DNA from: UBA5336 sp039198685 | Lineage (GTDB): Bacteria > Pseudomonadota > Alphaproteobacteria > Caulobacterales > Hyphomonadaceae | NCBI GenBank assembly: GCA_039198685.1 | Contig: JBCCTK010000002.1 | Coordinates: 1-47,680 of the forward strand | DNA: 47,680 nt | Direction of reading: 5' to 3' | In this document: positions 31,830 through 41,244 of the stretch, in pieces | How the letters are laid out: every line of letters begins with the position of its first letter | Numbering within the stretch: the stretch's first letter is position 1 | Position numbers and translations under genes: made by a program | The notes under the pieces: generated by a model | What the model was told of the DNA's origin: nothing | Database searches by the model: none | The model's input: only the letters and a program-made list of their open reading frames with translations

Positions 31830-32870
31830 ATGATCGGTAGTCTCCTCGGCATGTTGTCCACAGACATGGCCATTGACCTGGGTACGGCGAATACGCTGGT
31901 CTACGTCAAAGGGCAGGGGGTGAAGCTCGATGAGCCATCCGTCGTGGCTTACATGACCCAAGGCGGTCGCAAGATCGTTTATGCCGTTGGCGCCCAAGCC
32001 AAGGCCATGCTTGGCAAGACCCCTGAAAATATGGATGCGATCCGGCCCATGAAAGACGGTGTGATTGCCGACTTCGACGTGGCCGAGGAGATGATCAAGC
32101 ACTTCATTCGAAAGGTGCATAATCGCCGCGCCTTTGTGGCGCCGCTCATCATTATTTGTGTGCCGAGCTCCGCCACAAGTGTTGAGCGCCGCGCCATCCA
32201 TCAATCAGCGTTGGCTGCGGGCGCGCGCCAAGTCGAGTTAATCGAGGAGCCCATGGCGGCTGCTATTGGTGCGAACCTTCCAATTGAAGAGCCAGCCGGT
32301 TCCATGGTCGTTGATATTGGTGGTGGTACGTCAGAGGTGGCCGTGCTCAGTCTCGGTGGCATTGTCTATTCAAGATCCGTTCGTGTCGGTGGTGACCGTA
32401 TGGACCAGGCGATTGTTAACTTTTTGCGCCGTGAGCATCAGATCCTGATCGGGGAAATGTCGGCCGAAAAGATCAAGAAAGAGATTGGTAGCGCCATCCC
32501 GCCTGAAAATGGTACCGGCATGGCCGTTACCGTGTGCGGGCGCGGCACCATCGACAATGTTCCCAAGGAAGTTGAAATCAATGAAGCGATTGTCGCAGAA
32601 GCGCTGATCGAACCGGTTGGGCAGATTGTCGATGCGGTACGCACGGCCCTTGAAGCCATGCCGCCCGAGCTGGCCGCAGACATCGTCGACCGAGGCATAG
32701 TGTTGACGGGTGGCGGCTCTCTGTTGCGCAACCTTGATATATGCATTCGCGAGCAGGCCAAGCTGCCGGTCATGTTGGCTGATGATCCGTTGAAGTGTGT
32801 TGTGAATGGATGTGGCATTGTTTTGGAGAATTACCCGAGAATGAAAACGGTGCTGAGCCCTGAGGTTTAA
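31830..32870 (+). CDS. mreB: Rod shape-determining protein MreB
   Basis: 346-residue bacterial actin that forms membrane-bound filaments directing the elongasome. Nucleotide-binding motifs are all present: phosphate-1 DLGTANTLVYV near the N-terminus, phosphate-2 VDIGGGTSEVAVLSLGGIV, and adenosine motif VLTGGGSLLRNLD. IGSLLGMLSTDMAIDLG at the start is the usual MreB beginning (amphipathic membrane helix), so I choose ATG 31830 over the in-frame GTG 31806. First gene of mreB-mreC-mreD-mrdA-rodA, all in one direction; mreC follows after 94 nt. Confidence 0.96.
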   Translation: MIGSLLGMLSTDMAIDLGTANTLVYVKGQGVKLDEPSVVAYMTQGGRKIVYAVGAQAKAMLGKTPENMDAIRPMKDGVIADFDVAEEMIKHFIRKVHNRRAFVAPLIIICVPSSATSVERRAIHQSALAAGARQVELIEEPMAAAIGANLPIEEPAGSMVVDIGGGTSEVAVLSLGGIVYSRSVRVGGDRMDQAIVNFLRREHQILIGEMSAEKIKKEIGSAIPPENGTGMAVTVCGRGTIDNVPKEVEINEAIVAEALIEPVGQIVDAVRTALEAMPPELAADIVDRGIVLTGGGSLLRNLDICIREQAKLPVMLADDPLKCVVNGCGIVLENYPRMKTVLSPEV

Positions 32871-32964
32871 CCCCGCCACGCTTGCCGCGCCGCAAGAAGC
32901 ACGGCACTTTGCATTTGTTGGGTCTGGTGTGGTGATCAAAAACGCGCGCAGAAGGTAACGCGAC

Positions 32965-33909
32965 ATGGCCTCAGGCCGATACTCGACCACCCGGAAATCG
33001 CCCCTGCGCCGCTTGGCGTTGGTGACGTTCATCGCGCTTGGTGTCATGATTGTGGTCGTGCAAACAGCGCCGGGTGTGACCTCTGCCTTGATGCCATTGC
33101 GCACCCAGGCGGGTGATATCTTGGTGAGCCCGACAAGCCGCGAGCAGAGCCCTGAGCCGAGCTTTTTCGCGCGTCTCCTGGGGCATGGCGCAAAAGAACG
33201 CCGCATCCGGGAACTGGAAGCGCGCGTCCAGGAATTGTCGCGCTATGAGGCCGCTGCCCGCTCCATGGCTGCAAGACTCGACGCCTATGAAAGCATGCTT
33301 GCAGCCATGGGCGAACCCCCAGCCCGGGGTGCCACAGCGCGGGTTGTGTCGGAAATCGAGGGCCCCTTCAGCGAGACGCTGTTGGCCAATGCTGGCTGGG
33401 CTCAGGGTGTGGAAGAAGACTTCATCGCCTTGAATGAAGGGGGATTGGTGGGACGGGTTATCCATATCGGAGAGCGATCATCGCGTATTTTGCTGGTCAC
33501 AGATTTTAACTCACGCATCCCGGTCATGGGCGAGACGAGCGGTGTGCGCGCGATTGTGTTCGGTGACCGGGATGGTGTCGGAACGCTTACCGATCTGCCA
33601 GAAGCCGAAGACTTTGCCCAAGACGAACGGATCTTAACGAGCGGAGAAGCCGGCCTTTTTCCACGTGGCTATGTGGTGGGCTGGGCGGAAGCGGATGAAG
33701 AAGCCTGGCGGGTCCGTTTCTCCAAAGCCGAAACACGCGGTGGATTTGTTCGCCTGATCCCACCCCAATCCATTCCAACGCCCGAACAGACACCTGTGGA
33801 GGTGTCCGATTCAGAGGTGAATGGTGGCATGCCCGCCCAAACATCCGAAATTGCAACGGATCCTGCCCCGACCCTTGAGGCGACGGCGACCAGTGGGGGG
33901 CTTCAATGA
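32965..33909 (+). CDS. mreC: Rod shape-determining protein MreC
   Basis: 314-residue bitopic protein of the elongasome; it binds PBP2 and couples it to MreB and RodA. A TM helix at about 16-38 is preceded by a basic cytoplasmic tail, then a periplasmic coiled coil (about 75-112, KERRIRELEARVQELSRYEAAARSMAARL) and the MreC beta-barrel domains (about 120-265; WAQGVEEDFIALNEGGLVGRVI, SRILLVTDFNSRIPV). The C-terminal tail (about 268-314) is Pro/Thr/Glu-rich and probably disordered. Overlaps mreD by 4 nt (ATGA). Confidence 0.93.
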   Translation: MASGRYSTTRKSPLRRLALVTFIALGVMIVVVQTAPGVTSALMPLRTQAGDILVSPTSREQSPEPSFFARLLGHGAKERRIRELEARVQELSRYEAAARSMAARLDAYESMLAAMGEPPARGATARVVSEIEGPFSETLLANAGWAQGVEEDFIALNEGGLVGRVIHIGERSSRILLVTDFNSRIPVMGETSGVRAIVFGDRDGVGTLTDLPEAEDFAQDERILTSGEAGLFPRGYVVGWAEADEEAWRVRFSKAETRGGFVRLIPPQSIPTPEQTPVEVSDSEVNGGMPAQTSEIATDPAPTLEATATSGGLQ

Positions 33910-34460
33910 GGCGCGGTTCCACCAATTGGGCTGTTCGTCTTGCGCTGTGGTGGCGCGGTACGGGACCCAATACACGGCTGGCCTTGGGCATTGGCGCCGT
34001 TGTTTTGCTGTGGTGGCTGGGGCTGGGCAGAATCGAAGTTGCAGGCGTTTTGTTGCCCTGGCCGGTGGGTCTTCTCCTGGCAGCGATGGGGTGGGCCAGG
34101 GTCGGCTTGGCCATGCGGCCGATGCTCGCTTTGGTCAGTTTGTCGATCCTCTTCGATCTGGGTTCAAATGCGCCCATTGGCAGTTACATGATCGTCGCTT
34201 TGATCACCTATGGGGTGCATGCCGCGGCGGAGAGTGCTCTGGATCTTGAGCATGATCCGCTGATGCGCAGCATGCTTCCTTTTGTCAGTCTCTTTGCAGG
34301 CCTGATGGTGCTTTGGGTTCTGGCGAGTGCCAGTACCGGACAATTGGCACGCCTGTCTTCCCTGGTCTTTTCGGGCATGGCAACGGCCCTGGCGTTCGGT
34401 CTCCTCGCGCCTCTTTTCCACCTGCGGATACGCCCGGGCGCCCGGGTCGGGAGGGCTTAA
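33906..34460 (+). CDS. mreD: Rod shape-determining protein MreD
   Basis: 184-residue integral membrane protein with about five TM helices (near 25-42, 45-70, 80-100, 118-140, 145-170), matching MreD in size and in its place between mreC and PBP2. The segment LPWPVGLLLAAMGWARVGLAMRP and the LFDLGSNAPIGSYMIVALITYG region fit the family, which is poorly conserved. Part of the elongasome. Start overlaps the mreC stop (ATGA); mrdA begins 3 nt after its stop. Confidence 0.85.
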   Translation: MRRGSTNWAVRLALWWRGTGPNTRLALGIGAVVLLWWLGLGRIEVAGVLLPWPVGLLLAAMGWARVGLAMRPMLALVSLSILFDLGSNAPIGSYMIVALITYGVHAAAESALDLEHDPLMRSMLPFVSLFAGLMVLWVLASASTGQLARLSSLVFSGMATALAFGLLAPLFHLRIRPGARVGRA

Positions 34461-34463
34461 TCC

Positions 34464-36449
34464 ATGGCGAAGCGCAGGAAGAGAAAAGCCAGTTTCGCGC
34501 GCACCCAGCGCAATGTGCAACGCAGAATGGTTGATCCAGAAGTGGATTTCATTAAACGGGCCGCTATGATTGGCGGTGTGGGTGGCGCACTCTGGCTCGG
34601 CTTGATTGGCCGTTTTTACCAGCTTCAGGTACTCGAAGGCGACGTTTACAGCGAACTTGCGAAAGAAAACCGGGTTCGCCTCGACCTTGCCCCACCAAAA
34701 CGAGGCTTGATCGTCGACCGGTTCGGTCAAGCACTGGCCTCACATCGCAGCGCTGGCCGCGTGTCGATCGTTCGGGAGCAGGCCGGCGATATGCAGGCCG
34801 TACTGTCCGAGATCGGTAAGCTCATTGATTTACCGGCAGAGCGCCAAGCCCGGATCCTTCGCGATGCTTCACGGCAAGCAAGCTTTTTGCCTACACTTGT
34901 CGCCCGCGAACTCACCTATGAAGACTTCGCGCGCATGAAGCTCTACGCAGCGGAGCTGCCGGGTGTTGACGTCGCGATGGGCTTGACGCGATCCTATCCG
35001 CGGGGGCGCGATTTCGCCCATGTACTAGGCTATGTTGCCAAGGCCAGTCAGCGTGATCTCGTTCGCCTCACCGAAGATATGGGCGAGATCGAAGCAAGGA
35101 ATGCCCGGCGTCTTTATCGCCATCCTGACATGCGCACAGGCCGCTCAGGGATTGAACTGGTTTGCGATGATTGGCTGACGGGTGATCCGGGATCGCGTGA
35201 GGTTGTCACCAATGCTTCGGGGCGAATCCTTGAGGAACTTGGCTACAAGCCCGAGCCCCAGCAGGGCAAGGATGTCGTGATCACGATCGATGCTGAGTTG
35301 CAACGTTTTGCAATCGAACGATTTGGAGACGAGTCTGGCGCGGCGGTGGTGATGGATGTTGAGACCGGCGCAATACTCGCTTTTGTTTCCACACCTGCGT
35401 TTGATCCCAATGACTTCGTGAATGGAATAAGCCAGACGGACTATGATGTATTGCGCGGCAATGACCGTGCGCCGCTATACCACAAGGCCTATGACGGGGT
35501 GTATCCGCCGGGGTCGACATTTAAGATGGTGGTTGCGACTGCGGCTCTGGAAACCGAGATCATTGATCCAAGGGAACGCATTTATTGCAATGGCCGTCAC
35601 AGGTTCGGCAACCGCACATGGTCGTGCTGGAAGCCCGAGGGCCATGGTGCCATGGATATGCGCAACGCGATCAAACAGTCTTGCGACACCTATTTTTATG
35701 AGATTGCTGAGCGTATCGGCATTGAAAAACTGGCTGAGACGGCCAAGAAGTTTGGCTTTGGCATGAGTTGGGCTCTGGGTATGACGGGCGGCGCTGTCGG
35801 CGTTGTACCCAATGACGAATGGAAGCAGGAAGCGCGCGGAGAGCCGTGGTTTGAGGGTGAAACCCTGAACATTGGAATCGGTCAGGGTTATATGAGCGCC
35901 ACCCCGCTCCAACTGGCAGTGATGACAGCCCGCATTGCGCGGGGCGGCGGTGTGCTTGCGCCAAAGCTGGTCCATGAGGGGCCTGATACAAGCCCAGGCG
36001 ATGACAAGCGGTTCACCGATACCCAGCAACCCTTAAACCCAGATCACATGAAGCGTATCCAGGACGCCATGTTCGCGGTCACAGGAGAGTGGGGCGGTAC
36101 GGCCAGGCGCTCAGGCGACCTTGGGTTGGGAGGTGTGTTCATGGCTGGCAAGACAGGCACGGCGCAAGTTCGGTATATCTCCCAAGCAGAACGTGCGCGC
36201 GGGGTGATTGCGAATGAGAATCTGGAACGGAAGTTGAGAGACCATGCGCTGTTTGTGGGCTATGCGCCCCATGACAATCCGCAATACGCCGTGTCTGTGA
36301 TCGTCGAGCATGGTGGAGGTGGTTCTGCCGCAGCCGCGCCCGTCGCGCGCGACATACTTGCTGCTGCGATCCGAAGAGACAGCCGCCGGACCCCAACCGG
36401 GAATCAGGTTTCCAGCACAGACAGCTCCAGCGAAAAAGGAGCCTTGTGA
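34464..36449 (+). CDS. mrdA: Penicillin-binding protein 2 (elongasome transpeptidase)
   Basis: 661-residue monofunctional class B PBP that cross-links peptidoglycan during elongation, partner of RodA. Short basic cytoplasmic tail, one TM helix (about 35-55), non-catalytic dimerisation region (60-255; LAPPKRGLIVDRFGQALA is typical), then the transpeptidase domain with the three penicilloyl-serine motifs: S351-T-F-K354 (PGSTFKM), S406-C-D408 and K563-T-G565 (AGKTGTAQ). Ends with a polar disordered tail. It starts 3 nt after mreD and its stop overlaps rodA by one base. Confidence 0.96.
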   Translation: MAKRRKRKASFARTQRNVQRRMVDPEVDFIKRAAMIGGVGGALWLGLIGRFYQLQVLEGDVYSELAKENRVRLDLAPPKRGLIVDRFGQALASHRSAGRVSIVREQAGDMQAVLSEIGKLIDLPAERQARILRDASRQASFLPTLVARELTYEDFARMKLYAAELPGVDVAMGLTRSYPRGRDFAHVLGYVAKASQRDLVRLTEDMGEIEARNARRLYRHPDMRTGRSGIELVCDDWLTGDPGSREVVTNASGRILEELGYKPEPQQGKDVVITIDAELQRFAIERFGDESGAAVVMDVETGAILAFVSTPAFDPNDFVNGISQTDYDVLRGNDRAPLYHKAYDGVYPPGSTFKMVVATAALETEIIDPRERIYCNGRHRFGNRTWSCWKPEGHGAMDMRNAIKQSCDTYFYEIAERIGIEKLAETAKKFGFGMSWALGMTGGAVGVVPNDEWKQEARGEPWFEGETLNIGIGQGYMSATPLQLAVMTARIARGGGVLAPKLVHEGPDTSPGDDKRFTDTQQPLNPDHMKRIQDAMFAVTGEWGGTARRSGDLGLGGVFMAGKTGTAQVRYISQAERARGVIANENLERKLRDHALFVGYAPHDNPQYAVSVIVEHGGGGSAAAAPVARDILAAAIRRDSRRTPTGNQVSSTDSSSEKGAL

Positions 36450-37642
36450 TGGGAACATTCTCCTATGCTGGCGCGGTGCGGACTTCAAATCCAAGCGGGG
36501 CCGCTACCAAACTCGGAATCGGCGAAAAGCTCGGCGCTCTGCCCTGGACCCTAATTCTGTTGATCGCCGGTGTTGCGATTACGGGGACGGGCATGTTGTT
36601 TTCGGTGGTATACGACAATCCTGTCGAGGCGGGTTTGCCTATGGCCCATTTGGTCCGGTTTGCCGTGGCTTTTGTTGTCATGATCGGCTTGTCGTTGGTG
36701 CCCTTGTCGATGTGGTCTCGCTTGGCCCTGCCGATCTACATCGCGACGCTTGCACTTTTGATCGGCGTGGAACTTTTTGGATCAGTGCGCGGCGGAGCCC
36801 AGCGCTGGCTTGAGATTGGTCCCATTGCGGTCCAACCCTCCGAGTTTATGAAGCTATCGCTCGTCCTTATGCTTGCACGTTATTACCACTTGGCTATGGC
36901 ACGTGGACCCGTTGGTGTACTTGGCCATATACCGGCATTCATCCTGATGCTGGTTCCGGCTTCTCTGATATTCCTGCAACCCGATTTTGGTACGACGCTG
37001 ACCCTTTTGGCGGCTGGCGGGATTATCATTTTTCTGGCTGGCCTTGGCTGGCGAGTGATTGGCGGGAGCGCTCTGGCGGGCGTGTTGAGTGTGCCGTTGG
37101 TCTACAGCTATGTGCTGGAGGATTATCAACGCGAACGTGTCGATACGTTTGTGGAACAATTGTACGGAGAAAACAGCGATGCCCTTGGCGATGGCTATCA
37201 GATTGAACAAGCCAAGATCGCGATCGGGTCTGGCGGATTGACCGGAAAAGGGTTTCTTGAAGGCACCCAGACCAAGCTTGATTACATCCCCGAGCAACAC
37301 ACAGACTTCATCTTGACCGTCATCGCCGAAGAGCTGGGATTTGTCGGTGCCTTTTTCCTGATGCTCGCCTGGGCCGTGATCTTGGGGTGGGGCCTTTATA
37401 TCGCGATAAAGTGTTCCAGCGCGTTTGGTCGGTTTGCGGCTGGCGGCGTTGTGGGAATGGTCGCTTTTTACATCGTATTCAATGTGGGCATGGTCCTTGG
37501 GCTGTTGCCTGTTGTGGGCGTTCCCATGCCGCTCGTCTCCTATGGCGGGACAGCCATGCTGACCGTAATGAGTGCGTTTGGCGTGGTTCTGTCGGGGCAC
37601 GTGCACAGGAGCGAGACCCTTGCACGAAGTGGTGTGATCTAG
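36449..37642 (+). CDS. rodA: Peptidoglycan glycosyltransferase RodA (SEDS)
   Basis: 397-residue polytopic SEDS-family protein that polymerises lipid II glycan strands with PBP2. About ten TM helices, and the family signatures GGAQRWLEIGPIAVQPSEFMKLSLVL, QPDFGTTLTLLAAGG, YQIEQAKIAIGSGGLTGKGFLEGTQTKLDYIPEQHTDFI and GVPMPLVSYGG. Asp in the PEQHTDFI loop is part of the essential site in RodA/FtsW. ATG 36449 is chosen over GTG 36446: AAGGAG is 7 nt upstream and the start overlaps the mrdA stop (TGATG). Last gene of the cell-shape operon. Confidence 0.96.
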   Translation: MGTFSYAGAVRTSNPSGAATKLGIGEKLGALPWTLILLIAGVAITGTGMLFSVVYDNPVEAGLPMAHLVRFAVAFVVMIGLSLVPLSMWSRLALPIYIATLALLIGVELFGSVRGGAQRWLEIGPIAVQPSEFMKLSLVLMLARYYHLAMARGPVGVLGHIPAFILMLVPASLIFLQPDFGTTLTLLAAGGIIIFLAGLGWRVIGGSALAGVLSVPLVYSYVLEDYQRERVDTFVEQLYGENSDALGDGYQIEQAKIAIGSGGLTGKGFLEGTQTKLDYIPEQHTDFILTVIAEELGFVGAFFLMLAWAVILGWGLYIAIKCSSAFGRFAAGGVVGMVAFYIVFNVGMVLGLLPVVGVPMPLVSYGGTAMLTVMSAFGVVLSGHVHRSETLARSGVI

Positions 37643-37713
37643 GGCGACTTCACCCCAACAATTGCATTTTTGTGAACCCTGCTTAGTGTCCGCCGGGAGC
37701 GTACGGGAGAAGT

Positions 37714-39213
37714 ATGGGTATGGCTGCGATTGGCGGAAAGACAGAGCATTGGGGCTCGCGCTTTGGCTTTATTATGGCGGCCGTTGGTTCGTCCGTAGGC
37801 CTGGGAAACCTGTGGCGTTTTCCTTTTACAGCGGGTGAAAATGGTGGTTCCGCCTTCATCATCATCTATCTCATTTGCGTGGTTTTTCTGGGCCTGCCGG
37901 TCTTGATGGCCGAATATGCGATCGGTCGAAAAGGCCAACGGTCCGCGATGGCAGGCATCCGCCACATTGCTGAAACTGAAGGCAAGTCGAGCCTGTGGCC
38001 GCTCATGGGCTGGTTCGGCGCACTGGCCTCCCTGGGCATATTCTCTTTCTATATCGTTGTTGCAACCTGGGTCTTTGATTACATCCCGAAGGCCTTTAGC
38101 GGAGAATTCGCGTCTCTGAATGCGGACACGGAAATTTTGCGCGCAAGCGTGGGTGCCACAGCGGCATCGATCGCTGACCAAATTAACTCCCTCAGACTCT
38201 CAGAGACTTGTGCCTTTGTAAGTGCAGACGGTTTGATTACGCAGGTGCCAGATGTGGATGAAAACGGGGCCGATATCCTCAGGGATATCACCACAGGAGA
38301 TGTTTCGGGATGCAAGTTTGCCCAAACAAGAGCAAGCAAGTTCGAGATTGTTTCCTATCTGGCTGTATTCGTTGCCCTGAATGTTCTGATTGTGGCGCGG
38401 GGCATAAAAGGGGGCATTGAGACGGCGGCAAAGATCCTGATGCCCGCTTTTTTCATCATGCTCGTGGGAATGGTGGTTTTTGCCTTTGTCGTGGGAAACG
38501 CGGCCGAGACGGCCTCGTTCCTTCTAACGCCTGATTTTTCGGCCGTGACGTTTGATACACTTCTGGCCGCAGTGGGTCAGGCTTTCTTCTCGATCGGTGT
38601 TGGGTCGTGTCTGATGATAACCTACGGCGCCTATCTGGAACGTGATACGTCGATTCCGGAGTCATCACGACTGGTGGTGGGGGCCGATACACTCGTTGCC
38701 CTGATCGCGGGATTTGCGATTTTTCCAATCGTCTTCGGATTTGGTTTGAATCCCGCAGGCGGCGGGGGTCTGTTTTTTGTCACCATGCCCGTAGCCTTTG
38801 GCCAAATGGGTGTGGCGGGGGCGGTGGCCGGTGGCGCATTCTTCACGCTGGCGCTTTTTGCCGCTTTCACGTCGTCGATATCGCTGTTTGAAGTCGGCGT
38901 CTCCTGGCTCGACGACAGGCCTGAGATCAGCCGCGCCGCGGGTGCCTCTCTCCTGGGGCTCATTATGTTCGGCCTCGGCGTCATGTATGTTTATAACGGC
39001 GCCTTGATCGATGTTGTCGATTTCATAACAGGTTCGGTCATGCTGCCTATCGGCGGCATATTGGTGGCCCTGTTTGCCGGCTGGGTGCTTTCGCGAGACT
39101 CCTTGGCCACCGAGCTAGGCGAGGGGGGGCTGTTAAGTTTCGCCCGCGTGATGTTGCGGTATGTAATCCCGATTGCCTTGACCGTGATCCTTGTTGCGGG
39201 ACTGATTGGCTAG
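37714..39213 (+). CDS. Neurotransmitter:sodium symporter (NSS/SLC6-like)
   Basis: 499-residue LeuT-fold transporter, sodium-coupled uptake of an amino acid or amine across the inner membrane. TM1 signature GSRFGFIMAAVGSSVGLGNLWRFPF is intact, as is the TM6 region (FFSIGVGSCLMITYGAY). About twelve TM helices. Unusually, the loop after TM3 (about 125-208, predicted periplasmic) is roughly 80 residues with two cysteines (166 and 200); bacterial LeuT has a short loop here while eukaryotic SLC6 proteins have a long disulfide-bridged one. Substrate not identifiable. 72 nt after rodA; probably a separate unit. Stop overlaps convergent pip by 4 nt (CTAG). Confidence 0.92.
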   Translation: MGMAAIGGKTEHWGSRFGFIMAAVGSSVGLGNLWRFPFTAGENGGSAFIIIYLICVVFLGLPVLMAEYAIGRKGQRSAMAGIRHIAETEGKSSLWPLMGWFGALASLGIFSFYIVVATWVFDYIPKAFSGEFASLNADTEILRASVGATAASIADQINSLRLSETCAFVSADGLITQVPDVDENGADILRDITTGDVSGCKFAQTRASKFEIVSYLAVFVALNVLIVARGIKGGIETAAKILMPAFFIMLVGMVVFAFVVGNAAETASFLLTPDFSAVTFDTLLAAVGQAFFSIGVGSCLMITYGAYLERDTSIPESSRLVVGADTLVALIAGFAIFPIVFGFGLNPAGGGGLFFVTMPVAFGQMGVAGAVAGGAFFTLALFAAFTSSISLFEVGVSWLDDRPEISRAAGASLLGLIMFGLGVMYVYNGALIDVVDFITGSVMLPIGGILVALFAGWVLSRDSLATELGEGGLLSFARVMLRYVIPIALTVILVAGLIG

Positions 39214-40187
39214 CCAAACCTCTTTGCGAAGTGGTCCGATGCGCGAATGAGTTGGTCAACGATGCCGGGTTCAAGGCTAGAGTGGCCTGCATCAGGAACG
39301 ATGTGCAATTGTGCGTCTGGCCAAGCCTTTTTGAGCGCCCAAGCTGAAGATAGCGGGGTGACGACATCATATCGGCCATGGACAATTACACCCGGGATAC
39401 GCCCCTGCAGCACGCTTGCAGCTTGGTCCAGAAGCCAACCATCTTTCTCGAAGAAACCCTTATTCATAAAATAATGGCATTCGATGCGCGCGAAAGCGTC
39501 CAGAAAATCGTCTTCATCGAATCGGGGCGGCGTGCGCAGGGCACCGCGCAAAGATAGCGTTTCGCCTTCCCAACGCGCCCAGGATCGAGCGGCCTCTATT
39601 CTCGCCTTAGCATCCTCGCCGGTCAGGCGCGCATGGAAGGCGCTCACAAGGTCACCGCGGTCAGATTCGGGAATTGGCTCTACATACCGCTCGAACGCAT
39701 CGGGGAATAGTCGCGAGGCGCCTTCCTGGTAGAACCAGCGAATCTCTGCGTCGGTGATGAGGAAAATGCCCCGGAGCAGCAGGCCAAGCGTCTGGTCTGG
39801 ATGTGTAACGGCATAGGAGAGCGAAAGAGTGGAGCCCCATGAGCCTCCGAACACGACCCATTTTTCGACGCCTAAATGGGCACGCAGGGCCTCAATATCG
39901 GCGACAAGGTCCCAGGTGGTGTTCTCACGAAGTTCCGAATGGGGACGTGATCGGCCACACCCACGCTGATCGTAGAGAATGATCCGGTACTTGGACTGGT
40001 CAAAAAATCGACGCATTTCAGGGCTTGAGCCGCCACCAGGCCCGCCATGAATCGCGATCACCGGCACACCCATGGGGTTGCCGCTTTCTTCGAAATAGAT
40101 CTCGTGGAGATCGGATACGCGCAGATGGCCGGTGCGGCGAGCTGCATGTCGCGGGTATAATGTCCGCCTGGTTGGCACGGTGTTCAT
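39210..40187 (-). CDS. pip: Proline iminopeptidase
   Basis: 325-residue alpha/beta-hydrolase of peptidase family S33, releasing N-terminal proline from peptides. HGGPGGG oxyanion motif (48-54), DQRGCGRS, nucleophile Ser116 in GGSWGSTLSL, plausible acid Asp in VHGRYDVVTP and base His in PDAGHSS. N-terminal YPRHAARRTGHLRVSDLHEIYFEESGNP is the typical opening. ATG 40187 has GAAGAG close upstream; GTG 40208 in frame is less likely. Cytoplasmic, no signal peptide. Confidence 0.93.
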   Translation of the reverse strand: MNTVPTRRTLYPRHAARRTGHLRVSDLHEIYFEESGNPMGVPVIAIHGGPGGGSSPEMRRFFDQSKYRIILYDQRGCGRSRPHSELRENTTWDLVADIEALRAHLGVEKWVVFGGSWGSTLSLSYAVTHPDQTLGLLLRGIFLITDAEIRWFYQEGASRLFPDAFERYVEPIPESDRGDLVSAFHARLTGEDAKARIEAARSWARWEGETLSLRGALRTPPRFDEDDFLDAFARIECHYFMNKGFFEKDGWLLDQAASVLQGRIPGVIVHGRYDVVTPLSSAWALKKAWPDAQLHIVPDAGHSSLEPGIVDQLIRASDHFAKRFG

Positions 40188-40273
40188 AAGCTCTTCACCT
40201 ATCTGCACTTATCGTTGGAATAAAGGCTGGACGGGCGAATTCTCACATGTCACTGATAGTGACGGTAGGGATG

Positions 40274-40900
40274 ATGAAAACTGGCGGCAACTTCATGCGT
40301 AGCGTATTCATTGGGGCGTCTTTTGTATTGCTTTCGGGGTGTGCAACCATTTCTATGGTGCCAGGCGAAGCAACCGTAGAGACTGAGCTTAGCGCCGACC
40401 AAACCGCACTTCGAACAGCGGCGAATACTTATTGTGATCAGCTTGAAGACGAAGGCTGGGTTTCAGCTTCAAATGGCTTTGCCAATTTCGCATCTATATT
40501 GATGCATGGTGAGCCAAATTCTGGTGTGTCAAATTCATACTCAGAAGGTTTTGAAGACCCATCTATTGAACGCTCTTTTCACGTTGAGTCGATCGCGCAG
40601 GATGCGCGCGCTGCCCGGAATGGCCTTCAAACGGTAACGGCTGAAGCCCGCAAAGTGCTGGATAATCGAGCTGTGGAGACCCAACGCAGGGACGTCACAA
40701 GTTTTGAGCGCGCACTGGTGCGAGCCCAGCAGGCCAGTCGTGCGTTCGCCGAAGCTTTAAATACCTTAAAGGGTGACTCAGCGACCAACGCCCCGGCAGA
40801 AACGGCAATTGCCGACTTTAACCGAGAGATCGATACCGCTCGGCGTCTAGCGGATGATCTGGCAGCGCGCTACGCGTCGATCGGGGACGTCGCTGCCTAA
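40274..40900 (+). CDS. Putative lipoprotein, unknown function
   Basis: 208 residues with a lipoprotein signal: basic start, hydrophobic VFIGASFVLLSGC, lipobox LLSGC (Cys23). The mature part is mainly helical (DQTALRTAANTYCDQLEDEGW; ETQRRDVTSFERALVRAQQASRAFAEAL; FNREIDTARRLADDLAARY), with one more Cys near 50. I do not recognise the family; a helical periplasmic or outer-membrane lipoprotein is all that can be said. Start: ATG 40274, with AGGG just upstream; 40271 and 40295 are alternatives. Its stop overlaps the convergent DUF423 gene by 4 nt (CTAA). Confidence 0.7.
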   Translation: MKTGGNFMRSVFIGASFVLLSGCATISMVPGEATVETELSADQTALRTAANTYCDQLEDEGWVSASNGFANFASILMHGEPNSGVSNSYSEGFEDPSIERSFHVESIAQDARAARNGLQTVTAEARKVLDNRAVETQRRDVTSFERALVRAQQASRAFAEALNTLKGDSATNAPAETAIADFNREIDTARRLADDLAARYASIGDVAA

Positions 40901-41241
40901 CGGCGTGCGCCGACCGCTAACAGGACCCACCCAACAAGCAGTGTGGCGCCGCCTATGGGTGTAATCGCTCCAAACCAGCTCGGCGCACCGATCGCCATGG
41001 CATAGAGCGTTCCCGAAAAGACGACTGCGCCGAAGATGAAGGCCCAGCCACTCCAGGAAATAGGGCCCCCTCGTTTCGACAAACCAACAGCCACCGCCGC
41101 TACGGCATGAACCAGCGCGTACAGGGTTGCGGTTTCCCACCAACCGGTCTGATCTGGAGAGAGTCGCCCCTCAAGCCCGTGTGCACCGAAAGCCCCGAGA
41201 GCAACGGCGAGGAAGCCGAGGATGGCTGCGGCCGATGTCAC
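40897..41241 (-). CDS. DUF423 membrane protein
   Basis: 114-residue protein of the YgdD/DUF423 family with four predicted TM helices (about 4-20, 38-55, 63-82, 88-110) and the signatures GAFGAHGL near the N-terminus, WWETATLYALVHAVA, and GWAFIFGAVVFSGTLYAMA with ITPIGG. Function unknown. Start is GTG 41241, 3 nt after the stop of the thioesterase gene, so the two are co-transcribed. Confidence 0.9.
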   Translation of the reverse strand: MTSAAAILGFLAVALGAFGAHGLEGRLSPDQTGWWETATLYALVHAVAAVAVGLSKRGGPISWSGWAFIFGAVVFSGTLYAMAIGAPSWFGAITPIGGATLLVGWVLLAVGARR

Positions 41242-41244
41242 CGA

